From Acidobacteriota bacterium (lineage in GTDB: Bacteria > Actinomycetota > Acidimicrobiia > ATN3), in contig QEUQ01000026.1 in assembly GCA_003577105.1 (NCBI GenBank), positions 1-34,161 of the forward strand: DNA of 34,161 bases, read 5' to 3'. Shown in pieces: positions 1 through 8,800 of the stretch. Numbering within the stretch: position 1 is the stretch's first letter; each line of letters starts with the position of its first letter. The notes under the pieces were generated by a model. The model saw only the letters and a program-made list of their open reading frames with translations, made no database searches and had not been told where the DNA came from. Made by a program: the position numbers and the translations under genes.

Positions 1-2
1 AC

Positions 3-281
3 CTAGGTGATATCGAAGATCCCGCATTCGCCAGCCTGCTGCCACTTGAGAGGACCAAGCTCGTCATCAGCTCGGTCCGTCTGCCTGAGGCAAACCGGAT
101 CTTGTCCCAGGCGCTCGACTCCCATGGTTATCAGGGTCGGTTGATCGTTGTGGCGCATACCGAAGACGAGGCCGAAGACCTGACTGGGATTGGCGCTGAC
201 GATGTACTCCTCCCGTTTGAGGATGCAGCCGACCGCGCGACCGAAATCGCTCAGGCGGAGCTTGGCAGGGCTATCACCTAG
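3..281 (+). CDS. Cation/proton antiporter, C-terminal TrkA-N (RCK) domain, 5'-truncated
   Basis: The reading frame is open from the left edge to TAG at 279-281 and gives 92 residues. It begins LGDIEDPAF and continues with LERTKLVISSVRLPEAN, RLIVVAHTEDEAEDL and DDVLLPFEDAADRA. This is the second half of a Rossmann-type TrkA-N/RCK domain, which binds nucleotide and gates K+ or monovalent cation transport. The ending LLPFEDAADRA with a short tail is typical of KefB/CPA2-type antiporters carrying a C-terminal RCK domain. The membrane part would lie left of the window. A stand-alone RCK subunit cannot be excluded. Confidence 0.75.
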   Translation, partial: LGDIEDPAFASLLPLERTKLVISSVRLPEANRILSQALDSHGYQGRLIVVAHTEDEAEDLTGIGADDVLLPFEDAADRATEIAQAELGRAIT

Positions 282-315
282 AGAGCAATAGCTCGGTCGG
301 GTGAAAAGGCAGTTA

Positions 316-333
316 CGATTGGCCCACCAATCG
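316..333 (+). terminator. Possible terminator hairpin after the antiporter gene
   Basis: CGATTGG and CCAATCG form a perfect 7-bp stem around the loop CCCA, 34 nt after the antiporter stop. There is no T-run behind it, so it is not a canonical intrinsic terminator. It could also be an operator-like palindrome. Confidence 0.3.
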
Positions 334-383
334 AGGACGATTGCCGGTCAAACAGGCCTCAGTTGGCATCTCGGCCGGCCCAA

Positions 384-456
384 GCGCCCGTAGCTCAGGG
401 GACAGAGCAGGAGCCTTCTAAGCTCTTGGTCGGGGGTTCGAATCCTCCCGGGCGCG
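384..456 (+). tRNA. tRNA-Arg (anticodon TCT)
   Basis: The acceptor strands GCGCCCG (384-390) and CGGGCGC (449-455) pair perfectly. The D-stem is GCTC/GAGC, the anticodon stem GGAGC/GCTCT has a G-U pair, and the T arm contains GGTTCGAATCC. The seven-base loop CTTCTAA puts TCT in the anticodon, which reads AGA. No CCA is encoded; the bases after the discriminator G are CTC. This arginine codon should be rare in a GC-rich genome. Confidence 0.96.
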
Positions 457-473
457 CTCCGGCCCAAGAAATG

Positions 474-502
474 TTGAAGCGCCGCGGCGGTTCCCATATA
501 GC
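474..502 (+). promoter_or_regulatory. Sigma-70-like promoter for tRNA-His
   Basis: TTGAAG (474-479) and TATAGC (497-502) are separated by exactly 17 nt. They lie 14 nt upstream of the tRNA-His 5' end, where a housekeeping promoter is expected. It sits between the two tRNA genes, so tRNA-His may be transcribed independently of tRNA-Arg. Confidence 0.5.
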
Positions 503-515
503 CTTGATCAAGCAT

Positions 516-594
516 GGTGGCCGTAGCTCAGTTTGGTTAGAGCGTCAGGTTGTGGCCCTGAAGGTCGCGGGTTCAAATCCCGTCGGTCACCCCA
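516..594 (+). tRNA. tRNA-His (anticodon GTG), CCA encoded
   Basis: The acceptor strands GTGGCCG (517-523) and CGGTCAC (584-590) pair with one G-U. A G at 516 supplies the G-1 and C591 the discriminator, and this G-1:C73 pair is the hallmark of bacterial tRNA-His. The anticodon stem is TCAGG/CCTGA with loop TTGTGGC, giving GTG. CCA is encoded at 592-594. The 3' end overlaps the stop codon of the converging glycoside hydrolase gene at 587-589. Confidence 0.96.
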
Positions 595-2245
595 CCGGAG
601 TCCGCAGGTCTTGTGAGATTTCCACTCCCGTGCCGCACGCAAGAGCGCCAATCCCATCGCGGCCAGATCCAAGCGCCAATAGGGTTGCAGAGAAGGGCGC
701 TAGCTCGATCGAGAACTCCTGAGCGGCCTCGTATCGCGAGCACCTGACGCCAACAGACTCAGCTTGGGGAGTCGCGCCCAACGTCGTGATCCGGATCGTG
801 CCGTCGACGGGGAAGCCAATTTCAATGTTGGCCACCTGGGGACTCAGCGAGCGATTCACCAGCACCAGATTCTTACCCTCAAGACCCTCAGAACAAAGCG
901 CTGAAAGCACTGGGAAATCAAACTCTTCGCCAATGTAGGAGCGCGACTTCGCCGTCGGAGCACCAACAAGAAATGTCTCTAGCAGTTGCGGGCCAAGATG
1001 CCGGGCCGTCTCGCGGGCCGCAGTCAACGTGGGAGCTGGCCGAGACGGATCACCGTCGAGCCAAAACGAATACCCACCGGGGACTCCTCGCGGAGTTGCC
1101 GAGGCAAAGTAGTTTGCAATTGATATGCCCTGCTCTGCCTGAGCGATGTATGAATCGACCATCAACAGCCCCGTGAGCCAGTTCCTTCCCATGTGAGTTG
1201 GAAAGGCTGAACCGGCCCATTCCGTAATAGCGATTTCCATAGGTTTTGAAGTCGACTCTTGGATCGTCTGCTTCAGAACCTTGAGTTTTTCACCCAAGAG
1301 ATGCGACATGCCCGCCCACATCTCCGGAGCGCCACCGTCTGCGGGTAGCGGATAGTAGTGAATCGTGTAGCCATCGAGGTTTCCCGCGGTATTGGCAATG
1401 ATCGATCTCAGCGCCGCGTCTGGATATGAGTTGAGCTCCCAATTGGTTAGTGGCGCATAGAGCTTTATGGGCGATGGACTTCGCGCGCGCATCTTCGTTG
1501 CGAACTCGTTGACTCGCCGAATGTAGGCATCTGGATCTCTCGAACCGATCGAACCGTCGGGATACGAATAGAAGCCTGCCTCCCAATGGCCGTACTGCTC
1601 ATTCCCGATCTCCCAGACTTCCACTGAGTAGGGCTCGATATGCCCGCGTTGACGCCGAAGACCAACCATTGGATCGTCAGGGTCGGTGCCATTGGAGTAA
1701 GCAACTAAGTCGGCCGCGTCAGCGGCGTCTGCTGTGCCGAAGTTGACGACAACTTGGGGTGATGCTTCCACCTTGTACACATATGCCATGTAGTCGTCGA
1801 TGCTCCACTGACCGCCGCTCAGTGCCTCTTTCCAGTGGTATCCCGTACGAAGCGCACCGCTCGAGTCGATATAGCCGTCGGTCGGTTGATGCCCAAAGCG
1901 CAGATACGGCCTCGGTAACGTAGGCGAACTGACGTCTCGAAAGTAGCTACGGAGCGCCTTGGCCGTCTCGTCTAGGTATCCCGTCTCCCAAGCTATGTCG
2001 TCGTGAGCGGTGCCCACCCATTGCGGCATGAACAGTGCGGTGCTGAAGATCTCCTCGCGCTCGCCTGTGACCTCCGAGTTGCATCTGATCGTGGGTTGAC
2101 CCGCTTCTGCCGGCTGAAGCCGAGGCGCGCCCGGCGGAACTGAAGCGGCGCCCTGCTGGATTTGCCGGCGAGCAAGCACGAGTGCGCCCAGACCGACCAG
2201 GATCGCAACCACTATCACACCGGCCACTGGGATCATCCTCTTCAT
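587..2245 (-). CDS. Membrane-anchored glycoside hydrolase, alpha-L-arabinofuranosidase-like (clan GH-A)
   Basis: The 552-residue protein has one N-terminal hydrophobic segment (about residues 5-25) after MKRM, with no lipobox cysteine. It is probably a signal anchor placing the enzyme outside the membrane. WEIGNEQYG (211-219) matches the acid/base motif of GH51/GH39-like arabinofuranosidases, with Glu216 as proton donor. AITEWAG (339-345) supplies a plausible nucleophile Glu342 after HYYP (296-299). A beta-sandwich-like C-terminal region from about residue 430 is expected of this clan. The ATG at 2245 follows AAGGGG by 9 nt. The exact GH family and substrate are unsettled. The stop codon lies inside the opposite-strand tRNA-His. 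Confidence 0.78.
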   Translation of the reverse strand: MKRMIPVAGVIVVAILVGLGALVLARRQIQQGAASVPPGAPRLQPAEAGQPTIRCNSEVTGEREEIFSTALFMPQWVGTAHDDIAWETGYLDETAKALRSYFRDVSSPTLPRPYLRFGHQPTDGYIDSSGALRTGYHWKEALSGGQWSIDDYMAYVYKVEASPQVVVNFGTADAADAADLVAYSNGTDPDDPMVGLRRQRGHIEPYSVEVWEIGNEQYGHWEAGFYSYPDGSIGSRDPDAYIRRVNEFATKMRARSPSPIKLYAPLTNWELNSYPDAALRSIIANTAGNLDGYTIHYYPLPADGGAPEMWAGMSHLLGEKLKVLKQTIQESTSKPMEIAITEWAGSAFPTHMGRNWLTGLLMVDSYIAQAEQGISIANYFASATPRGVPGGYSFWLDGDPSRPAPTLTAARETARHLGPQLLETFLVGAPTAKSRSYIGEEFDFPVLSALCSEGLEGKNLVLVNRSLSPQVANIEIGFPVDGTIRITTLGATPQAESVGVRCSRYEAAQEFSIELAPFSATLLALGSGRDGIGALACGTGVEISQDLRTPVG

Positions 2246-2277
2246 GGAGTCAGACCCCTTCTAGCTAATCTGCCAAC

Positions 2278-2304
2278 TTGAAAATCCAACAATCACCCTA
2301 AGAT
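2278..2304 (+). promoter_or_regulatory. Candidate promoter of the 2344-4752 unit
   Basis: TTGAAA (2278-2283) and TAAGAT (2299-2304) are spaced 15 nt apart, shorter than ideal. Initiation would fall near 2311, giving a leader of about 33 nt with the ribosome site GAAAGG before ATG 2344. It lies between divergent genes. Confidence 0.35.
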
Positions 2305-2343
2305 GTGCCCTGCACCGCGCACGGCGAAGCGAAAGGCTGCCCG

Positions 2344-3366
2344 ATGGTGAAGCTCCGTCTTGACCCCGAAGATGAACTCATGCACCCACTCGAGGAAGCT
2401 GAGAACTTCAACGAATCAATGTATTTCAACTTTTACGACCCTTCGACCAAGCTCGGGGGATTCGTCAGACTTGGAAATCGCCCCAACGAGGGCAAGGCAG
2501 AAATGACGACTTGCCTGTTTCTCCCCGATGGTCGCGCGGCATTCATGTTCAATCGTCCCCAAATAGACAACAACGATGCTTTCGACGCAGGCGGCATGCG
2601 CTTTGAGGTCGTCGAGCCCTTCAAGGAGCTGAAGGTCGCCTACAAGGGAGGCGTGCTTCTCCTCGACGATCCGCTCGAGATGGCACATCCCAGAAAGGCA
2701 TTTACGTCGAACCCAATTGCCCAGTGTGAGATTGCGCTCACCTACAAAGGAATTTCACCGATGTTTGGCGGCGAGCCGGTTGCCGACGATGGCTCCCAGC
2801 TTGATCTAGAAGGCCACGAGGACGCATTTGCCAGAGGCCACTATGAGCAACACGTTGCGGCGGTCGGCCAAGTCACCGTTGGCGATGACAGCTGGGATGT
2901 GAGTGGATTCGGCCTTCGTGACCATTCGTGGGGACCACGCTATTGGCAAGCTCCATGGTGGTATCGCTGGCTCACAGCCAACTTCGACGACGACTTCGGC
3001 TTCATGATCTCGATCATCGCCGGACGAGACGGGTCAAAGCGGATTGGTGGCATGTTCTTGGTCGACGGGGAGTATCACAACGTCAACAACGCCGAGATCA
3101 CCACCGATTGGAAGGGCGAGGACTACTTCCACGACCGCATCACGGCCAAGGCGGAGACGGGCTCTGAGACCTATGAGGTGACCGGCGAGGTCATGACGCT
3201 GATTCCACTTCGGAACCGCAGGACCGACGACGAAGGCAATGAACTCATGACGCGCATCGGCGAGGGGATGACCCGATGGACCTGTAACGGCCGCACTGGC
3301 TACGGGCTCTCGGAATACCTCGATCAGGTGATCGACGGGCGCCCAGTGGGACTCGGCGAGGCCTAG
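2344..3366 (+). CDS. CrtC/AttH lipocalin-like protein (DUF7064/DUF7065 type), function unknown
   Basis: The 340-residue protein is soluble, with no signal peptide or membrane helix. The most recognisable element is GLRDHSWGPRYW (190-201), followed by the aromatic run QAPWWYRWL. This pattern occurs in the CrtC (hydroxyneurosporene synthase)/AttH-like beta-barrel family that actinobacteria encode beside APH-type kinases. The early text YFNFYDPSTKLGGFVRLGNR also fits these families. I chose ATG 2344 because GAAAGG lies 7 nt upstream. A GTG at 2305 in the same frame has no ribosome site. It is probably co-transcribed with the next two genes (16-nt gap). Its role, perhaps binding or converting a hydrophobic substrate, is inference. 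Confidence 0.65.
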   Translation: MVKLRLDPEDELMHPLEEAENFNESMYFNFYDPSTKLGGFVRLGNRPNEGKAEMTTCLFLPDGRAAFMFNRPQIDNNDAFDAGGMRFEVVEPFKELKVAYKGGVLLLDDPLEMAHPRKAFTSNPIAQCEIALTYKGISPMFGGEPVADDGSQLDLEGHEDAFARGHYEQHVAAVGQVTVGDDSWDVSGFGLRDHSWGPRYWQAPWWYRWLTANFDDDFGFMISIIAGRDGSKRIGGMFLVDGEYHNVNNAEITTDWKGEDYFHDRITAKAETGSETYEVTGEVMTLIPLRNRRTDDEGNELMTRIGEGMTRWTCNGRTGYGLSEYLDQVIDGRPVGLGEA

Positions 3367-3382
3367 CCGGCTACGCGCGTCC

Positions 3383-4387
3383 ATGAGCCGGCTCTCTCCT
3401 GAAGAAATCACTGCACGCCTCGAAGCGGCGTTTGACCGCCATTTCGGTTTCAAACCGACGATCGCGAATCTGCGTCGCCTCACCGGCGGCGCGTCGAGAG
3501 AGACGTGGTCATTTGATATCGATGCTGACGCCGACTCCGGATTGCCGGGCGGACTGATTTTGAGGCGCGACCCGGGCAAGACTCCCCTTGCGCTCGAGCG
3601 ATCGACCGAGGCCGGGCTCCTCTCGGCGGCCTACGACGCGGGCGTGCCAGTTCCCCAGATTGTCTGCAAGCTTGACGATGACGACGGGCTTGGACCTGCG
3701 TTCATCATGGAGCGGATCGAGGGCGAGACAATCCCGCGCAAGATCCTGCGCGACGCCGAATACGCTGAGGCTCGGCCAAAGATGTCTGCGCAGTGCGGCG
3801 AGATCCTCGCCAAGATACATGCGATCAACTTCGAGGACCTCGGCCTGCCTGCACCGGGCGATGCACATCCCGTTGATGATCAAATCAAGCAGTATCGGCA
3901 GCTCTTGGATGGGTTTGGCGAGCCCCACCCGGCATTTGAGCTAGGTCTGAAGTACCTCGAAGAATCGAAGCCTCCTCTCGCAAGGCTGGCCTTGGTACAC
4001 GGCGACTTCCGGAACGGCAACTTGATAGTTGGACCTGACGGAATCCGCTCAGTACTGGATTGGGAGCTTGCTCACATTGGCGATCCGCTCGAAGACTTCG
4101 GGTGGCTCTGCGTGCGCTCGTGGCGCTTCGGCGAGGACTCCAACGAAGTCGGAGGTTTCGGCCACCTCGAAGACTTGTGTGAAGCATATGAAGCGGCTGG
4201 CGGAGATTCAGTCAGTCCTGAATCTGTCAGATTCTGGGAGATCTTCGGGACGGTGAAGTGGGGAGTGATCTGCATAGTGCAGGCGTTCACGCACCTCAAC
4301 GGCCTGACGCGCTCCGTTGAGCTGGCGACGCTGGGAAGACGAGTGTGTGAGATGGAGTACGACGTCATGAGGCTACTGCCATGGTGA
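3383..4387 (+). CDS. APH-fold phosphotransferase, LvaA/ACAD10-like hydroxyacyl-CoA kinase candidate
   Basis: The 334-residue protein has the aminoglycoside-phosphotransferase kinase fold. ALVHGDFRNGNLIVG (203-217) holds catalytic Asp208 and Asn213, and SVLDWELAHIGDPLEDFGWL (223-242) holds the metal-binding Asp226. LILRRDPG (58-65) is the lysine/arginine strand, and PAFIMERIEG (105-114) is the hinge. Members of this subgroup include Pseudomonas LvaA and the kinase domain of human ACAD10/11, which phosphorylate 4-hydroxyacyl-CoA. The gene overlaps the next by 7 nt (ATGGTGA), implying translational coupling. It is unlikely to be an antibiotic-resistance enzyme. The true substrate is unknown, and no acyl-CoA dehydrogenase lies nearby. 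Confidence 0.85.
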   Translation: MSRLSPEEITARLEAAFDRHFGFKPTIANLRRLTGGASRETWSFDIDADADSGLPGGLILRRDPGKTPLALERSTEAGLLSAAYDAGVPVPQIVCKLDDDDGLGPAFIMERIEGETIPRKILRDAEYAEARPKMSAQCGEILAKIHAINFEDLGLPAPGDAHPVDDQIKQYRQLLDGFGEPHPAFELGLKYLEESKPPLARLALVHGDFRNGNLIVGPDGIRSVLDWELAHIGDPLEDFGWLCVRSWRFGEDSNEVGGFGHLEDLCEAYEAAGGDSVSPESVRFWEIFGTVKWGVICIVQAFTHLNGLTRSVELATLGRRVCEMEYDVMRLLPW

Positions 4388-4752
4388 GCTCACCGGCTGA
4401 CCGGCCAACTGCTACCGAGCTAATCGAGGCGGTGCGGGAATATCTTGAGCGCGACGTAATGCCACTTGAGGGGCGCACAGGATTTCACGCCAGAGTCGCC
4501 CGCAACGCGCTGGGAATGATCCAGCGCGAGCTTGACCTTGGTCCGGGGCTCGAGGCCGAGTGCCGAGACCGGCTTGCCGAACTGTTGGGCGATTCTCGTA
4601 AGGATCTGAGCCTTCGCGAGCTCGAAGGCGAACTCGTCACAGCAATCAGAGCCGGCGACTTCGACGAGCGCCTCAGCGAAGTTGCCGAGTGTGTACGCAA
4701 GGCAGTCGACGCCAAGCTGGCAATCTCGAATCCCGAATACTTCGTGGAGTGA
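4381..4752 (+). CDS. DUF6285-like small protein, probable kinase partner
   Basis: The protein has 123 residues, is charged and helical, and has no membrane segment. RPTATELIEAVREYLERDVM followed by GRTGFHARVARNALGMIQREL is the pattern I associate with DUF6285 proteins encoded directly after APH-type kinases. The ATG overlaps the kinase stop by 7 nt, so equal expression is likely. In Pseudomonas the small protein LvaB is needed for efficient phosphorylation by LvaA, and this protein may act likewise. That analogy is inference from position and size. Its stop at 4752 lies one base from the converging methyltransferase stop. Confidence 0.7.
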   Translation: MVSSPADRPTATELIEAVREYLERDVMPLEGRTGFHARVARNALGMIQRELDLGPGLEAECRDRLAELLGDSRKDLSLRELEGELVTAIRAGDFDERLSEVAECVRKAVDAKLAISNPEYFVE

Positions 4753-4753
4753 T

Positions 4754-5494
4754 CTAGGCAGGCTTTCGGGCTACCACAGCCACCGAGACACCAAAGGGAA
4801 TGTTTCGTCCGGCTCGCATCCACTTCTGTTCGCTTCGAGCAAGCTTGTTGAAGATCGTCGTCCCCGATTCGCCCCGTTCCAGATCGCTCTTGTCACGGCT
4901 CGGGCGCTTGACTCTGTCGAGTACAGCTAGCGCAAAGGCCACGGGATATAGAAACGAATAGACATAGGTCGAGCGAGTTACCTCAAAACCAGCCTGCACG
5001 GCGAGGCTCTGCAATGACGAACGGCGATATCGGCGCACGGCATGAACCACCCGATCGTGCTCCCGTCGCAAGACAGAAAAAGCGGGCTCGATGATCACCG
5101 CTACTCCCCCCGCCTTCAGCACCCGTCGGTACTCGGTCAGCGCCCGCACGGGATCGGGCACGGCCTCGTGCGTGATGATCGTGATCGATTGCAATGCGTC
5201 AAATGAATCGTCGGCAAAGGGCAGTGAGTCAACTGAGGCTTGAGCCAGGATCAGGCCCGGATGATTCTCCGACGCGAACTCGATCGCGTCGGGCATCACG
5301 TCAATACCGAAGACAGTCCCGCGGGGTTGCATCCAGATTCCGTTGCCCCCAGGACCGCAGCCAGCGTCCAGAAACCTGCCGCCGTCGCCGGGGATGAGGT
5401 CACCGGCAAGAATCTCGATCGCCTGACGCATCGCGACGTACCACCAGTGCTGCTCTTCAGCAATGGCGATTCGGCGATATTCCTCTGATTCCAA
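4754..5494 (-). CDS. Class I SAM-dependent methyltransferase
   Basis: The 246-residue protein opens with MESEEYRRIAIAEEQHWWYV. The HWWY element is common in methyltransferases of cell-surface and lipid pathways. SAM motif I is FLDAGCGPGGNG, the acidic residue after strand 2 is GIDVMPDA, and motif post-I is SVDSLPFADDSFDAL. EYRRVLKAGGVAVIIEPAF completes the Methyltransf_11 core. The start is TTG at 5494 with AAGGA about 10 nt upstream. The C-terminal part (YVYSFLYPVAFALAVLDRV) is hydrophobic and may touch the membrane. The substrate cannot be read from the sequence. Confidence 0.88.
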   Translation of the reverse strand: MESEEYRRIAIAEEQHWWYVAMRQAIEILAGDLIPGDGGRFLDAGCGPGGNGIWMQPRGTVFGIDVMPDAIEFASENHPGLILAQASVDSLPFADDSFDALQSITIITHEAVPDPVRALTEYRRVLKAGGVAVIIEPAFSVLRREHDRVVHAVRRYRRSSLQSLAVQAGFEVTRSTYVYSFLYPVAFALAVLDRVKRPSRDKSDLERGESGTTIFNKLARSEQKWMRAGRNIPFGVSVAVVARKPA

Positions 5495-5656
5495 AGGCCG
5501 GATGTCCTTGATCGACTTGCCGGTGGGGTGGCCGGCGCCTGACGGGCAACGCTACGTTATCCGGCGACGCGGAATATGGCGTCTATTGAGGCCGGACCCC
5601 GCTCCGCACGGCTCCGTGAAGGCATGTGAAATTCAAGCGGTGCAGGAGTTGATTGG

Positions 5657-5662
5657 TAAACT
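5657..5662 (+). promoter_or_regulatory. Candidate -10 box for tRNA-Lys
   Basis: TAAACT sits 14 nt before the tRNA-Lys 5' end. I see no good -35 hexamer at 16-18 nt spacing, so the call is weak. Confidence 0.3.
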
Positions 5663-5676
5663 TCGCCCCCCTTCGA

Positions 5677-5750
5677 GGGCCGCTAGCTCAACTGGCTAGA
5701 GCAACGGACTCTTAATCCGTAGGTTCGGGGTTCGAGTCCCTGGCGGCCCA
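5677..5750 (+). tRNA. tRNA-Lys (anticodon CTT)
   Basis: The acceptor strands GGGCCGC (5677-5683) and GCGGCCC (5743-5749) pair perfectly, with discriminator A at 5750. The anticodon stem is ACGGA/TCCGT with loop CTCTTAA, giving CTT. The T arm contains GGTTCGAGTCC. CCA is not encoded (CTG follows). Confidence 0.97.
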
Positions 5751-5855
5751 CTGACCAGCTGTGCACGCTGCGCGGAGCAGCTCTCTGGCGCCACGCCGAT
5801 AACCGTCATCCGGGCCAGCAAATAGGATTGGCGTCTTACCCGGTGGAGCCAGAGC

Positions 5856-8800
5856 TTGATAAACGCCTGCACAATCATCGCCCGCAATTACATCGCGCAC
5901 GCGAGGGTCCTCGGCGCGTCGCTCGAAGAGCACAACCCAGACTCGATCCTCCACGTTCTCGTCGTCGATGACCCTGACCGCAAGACCCAGGCGCCATCGC
6001 AACAAACACCGGCAAATCTCGAGTTCCTCTACCCTGATGAACTCGAATTGGACCCGGCACGATTCCTCGAGATGGCGGCCACCTACAGCCCCCTTGAACT
6101 CTGCACGGCGCTAAAGCCCTGGCTGCTAGGGCACCTGCTCGCCGAAACCGCCGGTCACGTCATATATCTCGATCCCGACATCAGGGTCTACGCGCCCCTA
6201 GATGAGCTAGCCGAGCTTGCCGAGGCACACGGAGTCGTGCTCACGCCGCACGTCATCGAAGCACTTCCCGATGACGGCAAGCGCCCCACCGAAACCGACA
6301 TCATGGCTGCGGGCATATTCAACTTGGGCTTCATCGGGATCGGGCCCGGGTCAGACGACTTTCTCAAGTGGTGGTCGGACCATCTGTTGCGCGACTGCGT
6401 CGTCGATCCAGCCGGGTCCGTCTTTGTCGATCAGCGCTGGGTCGATATGGCGCCGAGCCTCTTCAATGCCTTCATCTGCCGGGATCCTGCGGTCAACGTC
6501 GCCTATTGGAACCTTCACGAGCGCAACCTCGAAGTAATCGGTGGAAGGGTCCACGCAGCCGGTCACCTGCTCAAGTTCTTCCACTTTTCCGGCTATGACC
6601 CCATCGACTCGCACATCTTGAGCAGGCATCAAGCGGAGCAGCCGCGGATTCTGCTCAGTGAGCACCCGGCACTCGAGGCGCTCTGCGACGACTACGGCCA
6701 CGAGCTCGCCGCCCGTGGCAATCGCTCTGCATCACTCGAGCCCTATGGGTTCTCAGTAACCTCAGCCGGGCTCAGAATTGACCACGCCATGCGGCGCATC
6801 TATCGCGAGGCACTCAAGCGTTCCGATCGCGATCACAGCCAGGCCCCGCCGAACCCGTTTGAAGAGCCCGGGGAGTCCTTCACCAACTGGCTCAACGAGT
6901 CAGCAGGAGGTGGGATGCGCACTGAAATCACAAGGTATCTGCATGGACTCTGGGAGTTGAGAAGTGATCTTCGCCAAGCATTTCCAGATCTCAGCGGCCC
7001 CGATGCCGCCCGATATGTCGAGTGGGCGAGGTCGGCGCAGCGCACAGATGAATCACTTGAGCCGGCACTTATTCCCAGGTACGAAACACCCGCTTCGGTC
7101 CCGGCTCCGATCTGGCCCGAGTTCGCCGAACCAGCCCAGCTCAAAGCTGGCGTCAACGTCGCCGGCTATCTCAACGCGGAATTGGGAATTGGGGCCGTCG
7201 CGCGCCTGGCAGTTGCCGCCCTCGAAGCCGGAGGGGTCGATTGCGCAACTTCTTCGAGGCAGACCCCTACCCACAGGAACTCAGCGCCCTTCGTCGGTCG
7301 CGAGGCTCGATTCGGGGATTTCGATATCAATCTTGTCTGCGTAAACGCAGATCGCTTCACCGAGTTCGCCCACTCGGTTGGCCCCAACTTCTTCGATTCC
7401 AGATACACAGTTGGACTCTGGTGGTGGGAGATCGCCGAGATGCCCTCTGCCTATCGCCAGGCCTTCGACCTCGTCGATGAGATCTGGTGCGGCTCGGATC
7501 ATGTGCTCGATGCAATCGCGAGAGCAACGGACAAACCAGTGCATAAGGTGCTCTTGCCGCTGGCGCTTCTGGGCCAGCCCTCCGATCTGACTGAGCGCAA
7601 GCGCGGGCAAAGTGACGATCCCTTCACATTCCTCTTCTCTTTCGACTTCTACAGCGTCGTCGAGCGCAAGAATCCCAGAGGACTGATCGATGCATACACC
7701 TCGGCGTTCGGGCCAGACGAGCAAACTCGCCTGATAATCAAGACGATCGGAGGCGACCGGCACGTCTCAGACCTCGAATCGCTGAAGCGATACGCCAAAG
7801 GTCGAACCGATATCGAATTTCGAGACGAATACTTGGACTCCGAAGCGAATGCAGCCCTCACAGCCTCGGCGGACTGCTACGTCTCGCTCCACAGAGCCGA
7901 GGGACTCGGACTGACGATGGCCGAGGCAATGCTCGCGGGCGTACCAGTCATCGCCACCGGATACTCAGGCAATCTCGAGTTCACCTCGGCCGAAACTGCA
8001 TGGCTGGTTCCATACACGCTCATCAAGGTCGCGCCCAGATCCGGCCCGTACCCAGCTGGATCCGAATGGGCAGATCCTGACCTCGGCGCCGCCGCGCGCC
8101 TCATGCGCCAGGTCTTCGAATCCCCAGAAGCTGCAAGAGAGCGGGCAGCACTTGCTCGCCGCCGTCTGCTCGAAGACTTCTCGCTCGATCGGGCTGCAAG
8201 AGACTTCACCAGCCGGATCGAATCCATCAGGGGCACGCGCGGCTCAACCGCAGCGAGGCGCGACCGGCTCGACACAACACGGCGCAAACTCGACGGAATG
8301 GCGCGCGCTGAGTCCTATCTCAAGCGCGGACCTGATCTTGAGGTCGATTCTCGATTCGGAGAGCCGGGGCGGCTCGCAAGGCGGGCGGTAATGCGCCTTC
8401 TGCGGTCCTACTCGCTCTATCAGGGCGAGGTTGACCGAGGACTGATCGACGCAATCGCCGAGCTAGGTGAACGCCTGCATCTCAGCGAGGCTCGCGGCGA
8501 CGCTCGCCTAGATGAGATCGCTTCACTGCAAGTCGAGCTCAAGGCGCTGCGCTCCGATCTCTCCGCAGAGACGTCAGCGCTCGACGCGGCCTTGATTCAG
8601 CTCACCGCATCGCTCAATCCGGCAAGCCCGATCGCAGAGGGGGAGGCCTTCGTCGCGAGGGACTCTACAGGCGAGAAGTATCTCGGATATGACGCAACGA
8701 GCCGCCTCCCAACCGCCTTGACCGAGGAGGCGCCGCGCCAGCTCGAGGAAATGCTGCGCGGTTCCGAGTCGGCCAATCGCAAGCGCCTCAGCCGCTACGT

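Larger units (their letters stand above)
5495..5855. other. Intergenic stretch holding only tRNA-Lys
   Basis: Apart from tRNA-Lys (5677-5750) and its possible -10 box, I see no gene in this roughly 360-base interval. A TAGGAT at 5823-5828 could be the -10 box for the downstream glycosyltransferase gene. GGTGGAG near 5841 would be that gene's ribosome site. Confidence 0.5.

Noticed and set aside
363-722. Open frame of 119 codons spanning tRNA-Arg and tRNA-His
   Set aside because: It is a translation of two tRNA genes and the end of the opposite glycoside hydrolase gene, with no family resemblance.
2305-2343. N-terminal extension of the CrtC-like protein from GTG 2305
   Set aside because: The GTG abuts the TAAGAT box and has no ribosome site, whereas ATG 2344 has GAAAGG at 7 nt.
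3034-3579. 181-codon minus-strand frame under the CrtC-like and kinase genes
   Set aside because: It is a shadow of two well-supported plus-strand genes, with no recognisable domain or ribosome site.
3383-4387. Aminoglycoside resistance kinase
   Set aside because: Its layout and coupling to a DUF6285-like gene fit acyl-CoA-type kinases, not drug-modifying enzymes.
5696-6005. Minus-strand frames across tRNA-Lys (AARDSNPEPTD, PGTRTPNLRIK)
   Set aside because: These are known spurious tRNA-derived peptides and overlap the glycosyltransferase gene.
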